Source: Acidobacteriota bacterium (GTDB taxonomy: Bacteria > Aquificota > Aquificia > Aquificales > Aquificaceae). From it: a stretch of DNA of 64,000 bases. The notes under the pieces were generated by a model. That model saw nothing but the letters and a program-made list of their open reading frames with translations, did not search any database and was not told where the DNA came from. The DNA lies in assembly GCA_003696155.1 (NCBI GenBank), contig RFFP01000013.1, positions 1-64,000 on the forward strand, given 5' to 3'. This document shows, piece after piece, positions 46,627 to 56,009 of this stretch. The position numbers and the translations under genes were made by a program. Within the stretch, counting starts at the first letter, position 1; each line of letters opens with the position of its first letter.

Positions 46627-47329
46627 AAGTAGAGAAAAGGCAGGTCTTCTTATAGGTATATTTACCATAGTCATAAGCCTATCTCCCTATCCATTCTTCT
46701 TGCTTGGTTTGGTGTTCCTCTCCTTCGTGATAGGTTATGAACTCTCAAGAGCTTTAGACTTTACCTACTTTTACTTTGCTCCCTTAACCCTTTTTGCAAG
46801 CCTTGTATCAACAGAGCTCGGGCTACTGCTTGCCTTCCTACTTTCCCTTTACTCAGGCTGGCGTTTCTGGTCTCTCCAATCCATGCTCAAATCCCTTCTC
46901 CTATCCTCCTATGGTGGCCTTCTTCCCTCTTTCTTATCTAACCTCAAGTCTATGGATAGCTATGCGGTTATCAAGCTTCTTATCTTCGTCTGGGCTGTGG
47001 ACATATTCTCCTACTACGTGGGCAAAAGTTTTGGCAAGACACCGCTAGCTCCTAGGCTCTCTCCAAAGAAGACCTGGGAGGGTCTTTTAGGTGGAGCGAT
47101 TGCCGGCACTTTAGCCCTCTTAATTCTTCATGGTTTTCTTAAGGGTTTGCTTTGGTCTCCCCTCTTAATAACTGCTGCTCTCTTTGGGGACCTGTTTAAG
47201 AGCTTTATAAAGAGGCAGGTTGGTATAAAGGACTTTTCCCACGTTCTTGGCGAGCACGGTGGGTTTACCGATAGGTTCGATTCCCTACTATTCACCGCAC
47301 CCGTATATATCTTTCTTTTAAAATTTTGA
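46583..47329 (+). CDS. cdsA: Phosphatidate cytidylyltransferase
   Basis: Makes CDP-diacylglycerol from phosphatidate and CTP in the membrane. The protein is hydrophobic with about 7-8 helices and ends with the family signature SFIKRQVGIKDFSHVLGEHGGFTDRFDSLLF. SPKKTWEGLLGGAIAG precedes it. ATG 46583 overlaps uppS by 44 bases; TTG 46610 (GGGAGAGAAGG upstream) would give a shorter overlap and is also plausible. The product feeds the PgsA-like enzyme. Confidence 0.93.
   Translation: MTILEGREGLELSFKSREKAGLLIGIFTIVISLSPYPFFLLGLVFLSFVIGYELSRALDFTYFYFAPLTLFASLVSTELGLLLAFLLSLYSGWRFWSLQSMLKSLLLSSYGGLLPSFLSNLKSMDSYAVIKLLIFVWAVDIFSYYVGKSFGKTPLAPRLSPKKTWEGLLGGAIAGTLALLILHGFLKGLLWSPLLITAALFGDLFKSFIKRQVGIKDFSHVLGEHGGFTDRFDSLLFTAPVYIFLLKF
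47319..47324 (+). promoter_or_regulatory. -10 box in the cdsA end
   Basis: TAAAAT ends 7 nt before the ATG at 47332, overlapping the end of cdsA. It could give the TldE/PmbA gene its own leaderless transcript, but read-through from cdsA is equally possible. Confidence 0.35.
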
Positions 47330-47331
47330 AT

Positions 47332-48654
47332 ATGGAGAGGATAAGAAACTGGATATCTACTACCATAGGGGGAGGTTATGAATACGAGTTGTATCTTGAG
47401 CGTAGAAAAAGGCTAATCCTGGAAAGCGCGGAGGAGAAGATAGAAACCCTTCTCAAATCAGAGGAGAGTGGATTGGGTGTAAGGGTCTTTAAAAAGGATC
47501 GTATGGGTTTCTCCTACACCACAGAACTTACAGAAGACTCCGTCAGGGATTGTGTAAGACAGTCTATGCAGATATGCGACCTTACACCGGAGGATGAGGG
47601 GCTAAGGCTCGGTGCCTGCACAAATTACGGAAGCCTACAAACCGAATATGACAGAGAGGGCCTTGAAACGTCTATAGAGGATAAAATAGAGCTTCTAATA
47701 GGTCTTGAGAGGCAGGCAAAGGCTCTAGATAGTAGGATAAGGGGCGTTCGGAAGGTAAGCTTGAAAGAGTTAGAGGCTGAGGTAGTATGTTTCAACTCCT
47801 GTGGACTTGAGTATACTTACAGGGGGACCTGGTACACAGCCCTCATGGCAGCGGTTGCAGAGCATATGGGCGACTCCTCTATAGCTTACGAATGGGTAGG
47901 CTCCAGGGCTCTAAGGAACTTGCCCCTCCAGAGTATGATTGAAGACGTGGTGTTTAAAGCTACTGCTACACTAAAACCAGAACCCTATGAGACTAGAGTA
48001 ATGCCAGTAATCCTCTACAGGGACGCCTCAGCTATGCTGTTGGAGGCCTTTAGCCCCATATTTTTAGGTGACAACCTGGTGAAGGGTAAAACCTTTTTGA
48101 AAGGTAGGGAAGGGGAAAGGGTGTTTTCCGAGCTGCTAAACATAACGGACGATGGCAGGATGCAGGGTGGTTTCTTGAGCTTGCCAGTGGATGCAGAAGG
48201 ATACAAAACTAGGGAGAATAGGGTTGTAGAAAATGGTATATTTAGGGGTTTTCTTCACAGCACTTACTCCGCCATAAAGTCTAATGCTGAGCCCACTGGC
48301 AACTCTGTAAGGGAGAGCTATAGAAACATACCATCCTCCGGTATAACCAACCTCTACATACATAGGGGAGAGTGGGGTCTTGAGGAGCTCATAAACATGG
48401 AAGAGGAGGTGTTTCTTATAACCGACCTCATGGGGCTCCACACCGTCGAGCCCATATCTGGAGACTTTTCTCTGGGTGCGGGTGGTATAATATACAGAGG
48501 TGGTTCTAAGGACAGGAGCGTAAGGGGAGTAATTATAGGAGGGAATGTAAAGGACCTGTGGAACTCTATCCTCGCCATCGGCAAGGATATGAAATTTTAC
48601 ACAGGGGTTGGCTCTCCTTCCATCCTGGTCAGAGACGTAACAGTGGGAGGATGA
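47332..48654 (+). CDS. TldE/PmbA-family metallopeptidase subunit
   Basis: A 440-residue member of the TldD/PmbA (U62) family, whose paired subunits form a protease acting on unfolded peptides and some modified peptides. The pattern RLILESAEEKIETLLKSEESGLGVRVFKKDRMGFSYTTELTEDSV and the C-terminal FSLGAGGIIYRGGSKDRSVRGVIIGGNVKDLWNSILAIGKD fit PmbA/TldE. The HExxxH zinc motif of TldD is absent, so this should be the non-catalytic partner. No TldD gene is in the window. ATG 47332 is preferred to TTG 47326. Confidence 0.82.
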   Translation: MERIRNWISTTIGGGYEYELYLERRKRLILESAEEKIETLLKSEESGLGVRVFKKDRMGFSYTTELTEDSVRDCVRQSMQICDLTPEDEGLRLGACTNYGSLQTEYDREGLETSIEDKIELLIGLERQAKALDSRIRGVRKVSLKELEAEVVCFNSCGLEYTYRGTWYTALMAAVAEHMGDSSIAYEWVGSRALRNLPLQSMIEDVVFKATATLKPEPYETRVMPVILYRDASAMLLEAFSPIFLGDNLVKGKTFLKGREGERVFSELLNITDDGRMQGGFLSLPVDAEGYKTRENRVVENGIFRGFLHSTYSAIKSNAEPTGNSVRESYRNIPSSGITNLYIHRGEWGLEELINMEEEVFLITDLMGLHTVEPISGDFSLGAGGIIYRGGSKDRSVRGVIIGGNVKDLWNSILAIGKDMKFYTGVGSPSILVRDVTVGG

Positions 48655-48655
48655 T

Positions 48656-49249
48656 ATGAAGAAGTATATTAGGGAGACTTTGATACTTATAGGAGTAATA
48701 CTTATGCTGGCAGGTCAGTGGATTTCCTTCGATATATACGCCAACACAAAGATTAAGAATATAGGAGCAAACATATCAACTTTCATATATGGATTACACT
48801 CTGGAGAAACACTTATTAAACTCCCCCACGCCGAGGAAAACCTCATAGTTTTCAAGGACTTAAGCGGTAAAACTATTACAACTGACAACGCCCTAAGACC
48901 TATTAACCCCCAAAAATACCTATCAAGTTACAGCAAAAGTCCAGAGGGTAAAGAGGTGCACATCTACACCAAAAGACAGAGTTTTAGCCAATATTTGGAC
49001 CTTCTTATAAGCAATCCCTTTGCAATAGGCATATTCCTATCTGGCCTTATCCTAGTTCTCATGGGAATATTCATACCCTATAAGGAGACAGTAAAGGGTG
49101 AAGAGATTAGCAGGAAGGAGGAGCTTATGAAGAAGCTTAAGGCTCTTAGGCTTACCCTTGCGGTGGGTGGTATAATACCCAATAGAAGTGTTCAGGAGGC
49201 AAAGGATATACTTGACAGTATACTTAAAGAATGGGAGGAGAAGAAATGA
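48656..49249 (+). CDS. Unrecognised two-helix membrane protein
   Basis: A 197-residue protein. The N-terminal helix (ETLILIGVILMLAGQWISF) is followed by a ~90-residue exported region (HSGETLIKLPHAEENLIVFKDLSGKTITTDNALRPINP), a second helix (NPFAIGIFLSGLILVLMGIFI), and a cytoplasmic helical tail. The layout resembles small sensor-like proteins with an extracytoplasmic domain but I recognise no family. The stop overlaps the start of the twin-receiver gene (ATGA), so the two are made together. Confidence 0.7.
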   Translation: MKKYIRETLILIGVILMLAGQWISFDIYANTKIKNIGANISTFIYGLHSGETLIKLPHAEENLIVFKDLSGKTITTDNALRPINPQKYLSSYSKSPEGKEVHIYTKRQSFSQYLDLLISNPFAIGIFLSGLILVLMGIFIPYKETVKGEEISRKEELMKKLKALRLTLAVGGIIPNRSVQEAKDILDSILKEWEEKK

Positions 49250-50484
49250 AGGTTTTGGTTGTCTCTTTTGACAGGGGTTTTGTAAATAGGATAAAAGAGG
49301 TCCTTAGGGACTTTGAAGTTATCGATGTGAAGAACGGTGAGGAAGCTGTTAAAACCATCGCTCCCAACGTAGATGTTGTGGTTTACGATGCTGCCTCGGG
49401 TGCCATCTCAGAAGAGGACATAAACTATATGTACAGAGAAAAATTTAAAGATGCAAGGTACATAATCATAGTTCATGATCTTTTCCCCGTGGACATGAAC
49501 AACATAATACCACCCAACAAGGTAAAGCTCATGAGAGAGGAAGCTATAGAAAAGATAAGGGAGGTAATAGTGGGGGCGGTAGAAGAGCCCACCTTGGAGA
49601 CCTTCCTCTTCCCAATGGAAAACGAAAACGTTGAGGAGCTCATGAAGCTTCCTGAGGATATTTTCAGCCTGGAAAGTAGCATACCAAAGGGCAAGCTCCT
49701 CGTCTTTTCCTTGGATAACTATCTCATAGACACCATAATAGAAAACCTTTCAGAGGATTTTGAGATAGAGTTGGTGAAAAACGTAAAGGAGGCGGTGGAG
49801 AAGGGAAGATATGCGGATGTAATCCTCTTTGATACCATATCTGGCATGCTTGCTCAAAGAATACTCACCGAGATGTCCAAGCACGAAGAATTGGTAAATA
49901 AGCCCTATGTGCTGCTTGTAGACGAGCTTTTGGCTATTGATACAGATAGCATATCCTTAACGGAAAAGTACGTGTACGCAAGGGAAACGGAGATAAGTAA
50001 GGCAGTGGAAAAGGTCAAAGAGCTTAGAAAAAAGGAGGCACCACCCGGCATAGAAAAGGTTGGTGAGGAAAAGCTAGATGTTACAAGCCTCCTCGAGGAG
50101 ATAATAAGCCAGCCCCAATGGAAAGAGGAGGTTCCAAACACCTTCGAGAGTATATACGAGGAACCAGCTACTATAGAAGGGAGCACCTTACCCCCATCTG
50201 TGGAGGATATGACCCTTGGTGAGGGTGCCTTGGAAAGCCTTAAAAGCACACTTGAAGAGGCGATAAGCTCAAGCCTTTCAGAGGAGAGGCTAGCATCCAT
50301 AATCTCCAAGGGTATAAGTCAGGAGAGGCTAGTTCAAGAAATCTCAAAGCATCTGCAGGCAGGATTGGAGGAAATGGTCAGGGAGGAGATTAGAAAGTTC
50401 TTAGCCCAGGTTAACCTTTCAGAAATCTTAAAAGAGGAAGCCCATAAGGCCCTTAAGGAGCGCCTGAGGGAAATAGTTACTTAA
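49246..50484 (+). CDS. Twin receiver-like domain protein
   Basis: A 412-residue protein with two tandem receiver-like domains. The first (about 1-110) has KVLVVSFDRGFVNRIKEVLRDFEV and VDVVVYDAASG (D48). The second (about 150-265) has KLLVFSLDNYLIDTIIENLSEDFEI and ADVILFDTISG (D196). Each keeps the phospho-acceptor Asp but has only one acidic residue in the first loop, and both share a DxxSG motif. The C-terminal ~140 residues are low-complexity, then amphipathic helices (SEERLASIISKGISQERLVQEISKHLQAGLEEM), with no DNA-binding domain. ATG 49246 has GGAGGAGAAG upstream. It is coupled to the membrane protein. Function unknown. Confidence 0.65.
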   Translation: MKVLVVSFDRGFVNRIKEVLRDFEVIDVKNGEEAVKTIAPNVDVVVYDAASGAISEEDINYMYREKFKDARYIIIVHDLFPVDMNNIIPPNKVKLMREEAIEKIREVIVGAVEEPTLETFLFPMENENVEELMKLPEDIFSLESSIPKGKLLVFSLDNYLIDTIIENLSEDFEIELVKNVKEAVEKGRYADVILFDTISGMLAQRILTEMSKHEELVNKPYVLLVDELLAIDTDSISLTEKYVYARETEISKAVEKVKELRKKEAPPGIEKVGEEKLDVTSLLEEIISQPQWKEEVPNTFESIYEEPATIEGSTLPPSVEDMTLGEGALESLKSTLEEAISSSLSEERLASIISKGISQERLVQEISKHLQAGLEEMVREEIRKFLAQVNLSEILKEEAHKALKERLREIVT

Positions 50485-52216
50485 GGTATAGTTGCTCCTC
50501 CTTATACCACCCCCAAACTGTGGGGAATAGGTTTTCAAATTTATCCCTTACTGCGGTCATGCTTTTGGGCGTAGCTAAAAATACAAGGGGCTGTTCCTCA
50601 GCTATGATTTTGTAAGCCTCTCTATAGAGCTCTATCCTACGTTCTTGACTGGTTTCCACTGCAGCCCTGTCAAAGAGCTCGTCAACCTTTCTCTCCCACT
50701 GGGTCTGTGCCCTTTCCTGCCTTGGGTTCCAAATGTGAAGACTACCTGAAGTGTGCCATACGTTTCTCCCAAAGTGGGGGTCCATAGAGCCTGTCAGTCC
50801 AATAATCACAGCCTCCCAATCGTAGGGTGGTGCGGTAAGCTTGCTAACCAAGGTGTTAAAGTCTATGGGTCTGAAGAGCACCTTTATACCAATCCTTTCA
50901 AGGTCCTCCTTTATCATATTCCCCATGGCTTCCCTTTCCTTGTTTCCCGAGTTGGTGAGTAGAACTATCTCCAACCTGTTACCATCTGGATCCTCTAGCC
51001 ATCCATCATTGTCCCTGTCTTTAAACCCTATGCTTTCTAGAAGGGTCTTTGCTTTCCTTGGATTGTATTCATAAACTGGGAATGTACCTTCCTCATAATA
51101 GGGTCTGTTGGCGGGTGTAATAGGACTGTACAGGGGCTTTGCAAGCCCGTTATACACAAGATAGCACATCCCTTCCCTGTCTATGGCATGGGATATGGCC
51201 CTTCTAAACTCTCTGTTCTGAAACCACCTTAGCTTGTAAGCTAGTATCTTGGCCTTGGGGTTTTGATTGAAGGCTATAAAGGTGGTTGATGGTGTGGGTC
51301 CAAGGTCAAAAAGGGATATGTTCTTAAGCCTTACCATGTGGAGAACATCCTGCGGTCTTACCCCGAGGTAGTCTACCTCTCCAAGAGAAAACTTAAGGAG
51401 GGCTGTGTCAGGGTCTTGGAGTATGAAACCGAACCTCTTTTTTATGTAAGGGAGTTTTCTTCCCATATCATCATGTTCATAGTAATAAGGGTTAGCCTTA
51501 TACTCCACAAGTACACCCTTTATGTACCTCTCGAGAACATAGGGCCCCGTACCTACTATATCCCTTGGGTCTGTATTCACATTCCAGACAGTCATAAAGC
51601 TGTTATCTCTTACAGACTTCTCCAGTTTGTGCTTTGGCAGTACGGGTGCAGAGAGGGCGCTAAGAAAAGGAGCAAAGGGTTGTGGAAGCCTAAACTCCAC
51701 CGTGTGCTCGTCTATCTTCCTAGCAAAGTTTTTCACATCCTCTGCACCCTTTAGTACACCCTTAAATATGTCCCCCGTTGAGTTGGGTATACTTGGGTTC
51801 AGGTATATATCCATGTAAGTAAAGACCACATCATCTGAGGTAAAGGGCTTTCCGTCGCTCCATCTTACGCCCTTCCGCAGATGAAAAATATAAACCTTAC
51901 CACCTTCCCTCTCCTCCCACGAGTGGGCAAGGTCTGGAACAACCTTCATAGTTTTGAGGTCCACCTTTGTAAGGCCCGTGAAGAGGTCTGAAAGGACTGC
52001 TGTAGATGATGTCTCCTGCGCTAAGGCTGGGTTTAAGGTCTTTGGGTCGGAGCTTAGCACAAACCTCAGCTCTCCACCCTCCTTACCTTGCTTTGGGTTA
52101 AAGCTCTCAGGGTCAACACGACGAAAACTCACCGACCCAGAGCTGGGAGAAGAGGAAAGATAGAAGGGCAGAAAGGAAAGGAGTATAAAAATAAGGGCAA
52201 ATAGAGTGCTTTTCAT
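50477..52216 (-). CDS. Oligopeptide/nickel-type ABC substrate-binding protein (family 5)
   Basis: Exported binding protein of 579 residues. Signal: [23 protein letters not shown]. Family 5 signatures: LRFVLSSDPKTLNPALAQETSS, LRKGVRWSDGKPFTSDDVVFTYM, DIVGTGPYVLERY, RRAISHAIDREGMCYLVYNG. It should bind a peptide or other small ligand outside the cytoplasmic membrane. No permease or ATPase gene lies nearby, so it is an orphan at the end of the leftward ispE-dxr operon. No lipobox is clear. Its 3' end overlaps the twin-receiver gene by 8 bases. Confidence 0.88.
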   Translation of the reverse strand: MKSTLFALIFILLSFLPFYLSSSPSSGSVSFRRVDPESFNPKQGKEGGELRFVLSSDPKTLNPALAQETSSTAVLSDLFTGLTKVDLKTMKVVPDLAHSWEEREGGKVYIFHLRKGVRWSDGKPFTSDDVVFTYMDIYLNPSIPNSTGDIFKGVLKGAEDVKNFARKIDEHTVEFRLPQPFAPFLSALSAPVLPKHKLEKSVRDNSFMTVWNVNTDPRDIVGTGPYVLERYIKGVLVEYKANPYYYEHDDMGRKLPYIKKRFGFILQDPDTALLKFSLGEVDYLGVRPQDVLHMVRLKNISLFDLGPTPSTTFIAFNQNPKAKILAYKLRWFQNREFRRAISHAIDREGMCYLVYNGLAKPLYSPITPANRPYYEEGTFPVYEYNPRKAKTLLESIGFKDRDNDGWLEDPDGNRLEIVLLTNSGNKEREAMGNMIKEDLERIGIKVLFRPIDFNTLVSKLTAPPYDWEAVIIGLTGSMDPHFGRNVWHTSGSLHIWNPRQERAQTQWERKVDELFDRAAVETSQERRIELYREAYKIIAEEQPLVFLATPKSMTAVRDKFENLFPTVWGWYKEEQLYLK

Positions 52217-53349
52217 AACTCATGCACCCCTGCTAGCTCTCTACCCTTTCTATAAGCCCATTCTATGGCTTGCAGGACCTCATCTATGTTTTTAGGGTCA
52301 GGTAAGTTAACGGAGCTTAAGACCTCTTCCACAAGCTCCACTATATCCAAAAAGCCTATCTTCCCATCCAAGAAGAGCTCTGTGGCTATCTGGTCCGCAC
52401 CAACTAAAACCGCAGGGTAAATACCACCCATAAGGGCAACCCACTTGCAAAGGGATACGCTCCTGAATTTTTCACTGTCAAGGGGTTCAAAGCTAAGGGG
52501 AGACAGATCCAAAAGGCTCTTTGTTTCAAAGGGAAAGGCCTTCCTTTCAGGATAGTACAGGCTGTGGAGTATGGGGATCCTCATGTCCGTCTGGGAGGCG
52601 TGGATCAAAAAGCTTCCATCCTTGAGCTCCACTATACCATGGACCACGCTCTGAGGGTGTACGACCACATCAACAGATTCTAAGGGTATGTCAAAGAGGT
52701 TGATCGCCTCTATTATCTCCATACCCTTGTTCATAAGGGTGGCAGAATCCACGGTTATCTTAGCACCCATCTTCCAGGTAGGATGCTTTAGTGCATCTTC
52801 TACCCTAACCTCTTTTAACTCCTCTATGGTTTTGTTCCTAAAAGGTCCTCCAGAGGCTGTTAGATAGATCTTTTTTACATGCTCCCTCTGAACAACAGAC
52901 AGGAGCTGAAAGAGGGCGTTATGCTCGCTATCCACAGGTACTATGAGCTCTCTCTTCTCCTGAACCAATTCACGCAGACATATGAGAGACTCCTTATTGG
53001 AAGCTAGTAGCTTCTTGCCCATTAAGAGGGTCAAGTAGGTGGGTAAAATGCCATCAGTACCCGATATGGCGTTCACCACAGTTTGGGAATTTTCTATAAC
53101 ACTAACGAGACCCTCCATACCCTTAAGGTAGGTTGTCTCTGGGGGCAAAAGGCTGAGCCACTCCTTTGAAGGTTCTTCAAAGGATACTACATACCTGGGT
53201 CTGAATTCCCTCGCTTGGTAGAGAAGCCTTTCGGAGGCCCTTCTTGCCACTATGCCCACCAGCTCAAAGTCCTCTCTGTATGCACCTATAACCTGCAAGG
53301 TTTGACTTCCCACCGAACCAGTAGAGCCTAGTACACCTATGGACTTCAT
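52213..53349 (-). CDS. dxr: 1-deoxy-D-xylulose 5-phosphate reductoisomerase
   Basis: Second step of the MEP pathway: DXP to MEP with NADPH. The 378 residues start [18 protein letters not shown] (NADPH-binding) and include [39 protein letters not shown], and [27 protein letters not shown]. With ispE upstream in the same operon, two MEP-pathway genes share a transcript. It overlaps kdsD and the binding-protein gene by 4 bases each. Confidence 0.96.
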   Translation of the reverse strand: MKSIGVLGSTGSVGSQTLQVIGAYREDFELVGIVARRASERLLYQAREFRPRYVVSFEEPSKEWLSLLPPETTYLKGMEGLVSVIENSQTVVNAISGTDGILPTYLTLLMGKKLLASNKESLICLRELVQEKRELIVPVDSEHNALFQLLSVVQREHVKKIYLTASGGPFRNKTIEELKEVRVEDALKHPTWKMGAKITVDSATLMNKGMEIIEAINLFDIPLESVDVVVHPQSVVHGIVELKDGSFLIHASQTDMRIPILHSLYYPERKAFPFETKSLLDLSPLSFEPLDSEKFRSVSLCKWVALMGGIYPAVLVGADQIATELFLDGKIGFLDIVELVEEVLSSVNLPDPKNIDEVLQAIEWAYRKGRELAGVHEL

Positions 53350-54308
53350 ACTATACCAGCCTTTACTATGTCATGCATGTGTATTATACCTACGGGCTTT
53401 CTTGCCTCGTCCACAACGATGAGCACCGTTATCTTGTTGTCCTCCATCCTCCTTAATGCTTCCGCTGCAAGCTCATCCATAAGGGCCACCTTAGGATTTC
53501 TCGTCATCACATCCTTGGCAAGGCTTGTGTTAAAGTTCCCACCCCTGTTTACAAAGCGTCTGAGGTCTCCGTCGGTTATTATGCCTTCGAGCACACCTTC
53601 ATGGTTTACCACCGCAGTAGCTCCAAAGCCCTTGCTCGTCATCTCCAGTATGACCTCTTTCATGGGTGTGTGCTCGTAGACCACTGGAAGCTCTTCACCC
53701 TTATGACATAGGTCCCTTACAAGCCTCAACCTTCTTCCTAGACTTCCTGCGGGATGTCTCAGGGCAAAGTCCCTTTGTGTGAAGTTCCTAAGCTCCAGAA
53801 GTACCATGGCAAGGGCATCTCCAAGGACCAAGGATGCGGTAGATGAGCTAGTGGGGGCAAGTTGAAGGGGACAAGCTTCCTTCTCCACGTTTAGAAATAT
53901 ATGAACGTCCGCATGTTTTGCCAAGGTGGACTCTGGTTTGTTAGTTACAGCTATAAGGGGAATTCCAAAAAATTTTATGTAAGGTATTAGAGAGATTACC
54001 TCGGGAGAATCGCCGCTGTTTGAAAAGGCAAGCACCACATCCTTAGAGTCTAAAACGCCAAGGTCTCCATGAAGAGCCTCCGCAGGATGGAGAAAGTGAG
54101 CGGGTGTGCCCGTGCTTGAAAGAGTAGAGGCAACCTTCTGGGCTATATGCCCAGATTTACCAATGCCTGTGGTTACAACCTTACCCTCACAGCCAAAGAT
54201 AAGCTTAACAGCTTCCAAAAAGCTCTTATCTAAGGAATCCCTTAGCCTTACCAAGGTTTCTATCTCAAGGTCAAATACCCGCCTTGCCTTCTGAAGGATG
54301 TCCTCCAT
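53346..54308 (-). CDS. kdsD: Arabinose-5-phosphate isomerase (KdsD/KpsF type)
   Basis: Isomerises ribulose-5-P to arabinose-5-P, the precursor of KDO in lipopolysaccharide. The 320-residue protein has an N-terminal SIS domain ([61 protein letters not shown]) and two C-terminal CBS repeats. Together with the LptE-like gene this supports an LPS outer membrane. Its start lies 38 bases inside the ppa end. Confidence 0.92.
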   Translation of the reverse strand: MEDILQKARRVFDLEIETLVRLRDSLDKSFLEAVKLIFGCEGKVVTTGIGKSGHIAQKVASTLSSTGTPAHFLHPAEALHGDLGVLDSKDVVLAFSNSGDSPEVISLIPYIKFFGIPLIAVTNKPESTLAKHADVHIFLNVEKEACPLQLAPTSSSTASLVLGDALAMVLLELRNFTQRDFALRHPAGSLGRRLRLVRDLCHKGEELPVVYEHTPMKEVILEMTSKGFGATAVVNHEGVLEGIITDGDLRRFVNRGGNFNTSLAKDVMTRNPKVALMDELAAEALRRMEDNKITVLIVVDEARKPVGIIHMHDIVKAGIV

Positions 54309-54822
54309 AGTTCTTCATACCCCTGGTTATCTCCTCATGGGCAAAGTCCACACTCTTAAATCCTTCTACCTTTACCCACTTGCCAGGCTCGAGCTCCTTG
54401 TAATGCTCAAAGAAGTGCTTTATTCTCTCTAAAAGAGCCTTTGGCAGGTCTTCTATGGACCTTATCCCATCGTAGGTGGGGTCCAACTTAGAATGGGGTA
54501 CGGCTATAAGCTTGGTGTCTAAGCCCTCCTCGTCCCTCATCTCCAAGGCTCCAATGGGTCTGCATCTTAGAACGCTACCGGGAAGAACTGGATACCTTGA
54601 CACCACAAGAACGTCCACCGGATCGCCATCATCTGCCAAGGTCTGAGGTATAAAGCCATAGTTAAAGGGGTAGTGCATGGCGGTAAAGAGGAACCTGTCC
54701 ACAAAGAGCGCCCCACTCTCCTTTTCCAGCTCATACTTTATAGGGCTGTCTTGGGGTATCTCCACTATCACGTATACATCCTCTGGTGGGTTTTTCCCAG
54801 AAGGTATGTTTTTGAGCTCCAT
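54271..54822 (-). CDS. ppa: Inorganic pyrophosphatase
   Basis: Soluble family I pyrophosphatase that pulls biosynthetic reactions forward by hydrolysing PPi. The 183 residues contain the signature [10 protein letters not shown] and the substrate-contact residues in [18 protein letters not shown]. Length is normal. A Shine-Dalgarno (GGAGGTCAAAGATG on the minus strand) is present. It overlaps kdsD at the 3' end and follows pth by 18 bases. Confidence 0.96.
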   Translation of the reverse strand: MELKNIPSGKNPPEDVYVIVEIPQDSPIKYELEKESGALFVDRFLFTAMHYPFNYGFIPQTLADDGDPVDVLVVSRYPVLPGSVLRCRPIGALEMRDEEGLDTKLIAVPHSKLDPTYDGIRSIEDLPKALLERIKHFFEHYKELEPGKWVKVEGFKSVDFAHEEITRGMKNYGGHPSEGKAGI

Positions 54823-54840
54823 CTTTGACCTCCTTCTATT

Positions 54841-55410
54841 TTAAACCTGGGCATTACAAAAGTTCATACTCTCATCCAAGCCAAACTCCAAGATTCTTAG
54901 GATACACAGGCTCGCCCTCTCAAGGACCCTAGCTAAAGTTTCCTCCTCCTCCTTTTCAAAGGGTGAGAGTACGTACTCCACCACCTTGTTTTTGTCCCTT
55001 GGCCTACCTATGCCCACCTTAAGCCTTGGGAACCTCTGTGTCCTAATCTCCTTTATTATAGATTCGATGCCATGGTGTCCCCCAGAACTTCCCTCTAGGC
55101 GCAACCTAAGCTTACTCAAGGGAAGGTCTAGGTCATCGTACACCACAAGCATCTCTTCAGGTTCTATTTTATACTCTTCCAAAAGGTTTAGGACGGCAAG
55201 ACCCGAGTTGTTCATATAGGTCTGGGGTTTGGAAAAGAGAACATCCCTCCCATAAAGGTTTACCTTATACAGGTGAGAGAGGCCCTCTTCCGTGTAAACT
55301 CTAACCTTCAACTTTTTTAATAGCTCGTCTACAACCATAAAGCCCACATTATGACGGGTCCTTTCGTACTTTTTACCAGGGTTGCCAAGCCCCACCACTA
55401 AGCGTATCAT
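54841..55410 (-). CDS. pth: Peptidyl-tRNA hydrolase
   Basis: Recycles peptidyl-tRNA dropped from ribosomes. The 189 residues start LVVGLGNPGKKYERTRHNVGFMVVDEL with the catalytic His of RHNVGF, and contain FSKPQTYMNNSG and VYDDLDLPLSKLRLRLEGSSGGHHGIESI. All are canonical. It overlaps rplY by 4 bases; the rplY-pth pair is common in bacteria. Confidence 0.96.
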   Translation of the reverse strand: MIRLVVGLGNPGKKYERTRHNVGFMVVDELLKKLKVRVYTEEGLSHLYKVNLYGRDVLFSKPQTYMNNSGLAVLNLLEEYKIEPEEMLVVYDDLDLPLSKLRLRLEGSSGGHHGIESIIKEIRTQRFPRLKVGIGRPRDKNKVVEYVLSPFEKEEEETLARVLERASLCILRILEFGLDESMNFCNAQV

Positions 55411-55976
55411 TCAGCGGCTGGAGCTTCCTCCACCTCAGGTTCAAGTACCACTGCTACCGTTTCCTCAGGAGAGTCCATTATCACACAACCTTCAGGCGGT
55501 GCTATATCCCTGACGTGTAGAACGTCCCCAAGTCCTAAGTTAGCTACGTTAACCACTATCTTATCTGGGAGCTTATCTATGGATGCCTTTATGGTAAGAC
55601 TGTGCATAACAGGCTCAAAGGTTCCGCCAAGACCCACACCGACCGGTGTGCCCACAAACTCTATGGGAACCTCCACCTCTATATCCTTAACGTGGGAAAC
55701 ATCCAGTAGGTCCACATGCATTGGGTTATCCCCAAGCCATCCCATCTGCACGTCCCTAAGAAGGCATAGCCTCTTTTCCCCGTTTATCTCCGCTTCTATG
55801 AGAAAGGTTTCACCGTAGGGCATGGACCTGAGGTCCTTAAGGCTTATGTACGCGTGAAGGTTCTCCACGTCTTTACCGTAAAGCTCTACGGGTATGTAAC
55901 CTTCCTTTCTTTTTGCCTTCAGCTCGCTCTTTCTCCCAATTCTTCTAGGCGTAAGCTTCACGCTGACCCTTTTCAT
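55407..55976 (-). CDS. rplY: Ribosomal protein bL25, long (Ctc) form
   Basis: 5S rRNA-binding protein of the large subunit. The 189-residue form has the N-terminal L25 barrel (GRKSELKAKRKEGYIPVELYGKDVENLHAYISLKDL) plus the C-terminal TL5/Ctc domain (GDNPMHVDLLDVSHVKDIEVEVPIEFVGTPVGVGLGGTFEPVMHSL) and an acidic tail (EPEVEEAPAAE). GGAGGTAAG precedes the ATG. It lies 33 bases downstream of prs. Confidence 0.95.
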   Translation of the reverse strand: MKRVSVKLTPRRIGRKSELKAKRKEGYIPVELYGKDVENLHAYISLKDLRSMPYGETFLIEAEINGEKRLCLLRDVQMGWLGDNPMHVDLLDVSHVKDIEVEVPIEFVGTPVGVGLGGTFEPVMHSLTIKASIDKLPDKIVVNVANLGLGDVLHVRDIAPPEGCVIMDSPEETVAVVLEPEVEEAPAAE

Positions 55977-56009
55977 AACTTACCTCCATCATAAAACTAA
56001 AGAATTATA

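Noticed and set aside
47273-47284. T-loop-like GGTTCGATTCC suggesting a tRNA
   Set aside because: It lies inside the conserved C-terminal signature of CdsA and has no matching acceptor or anticodon stems. A similar TTCGAATCC at about 16002 in pilM was rejected for the same reason.
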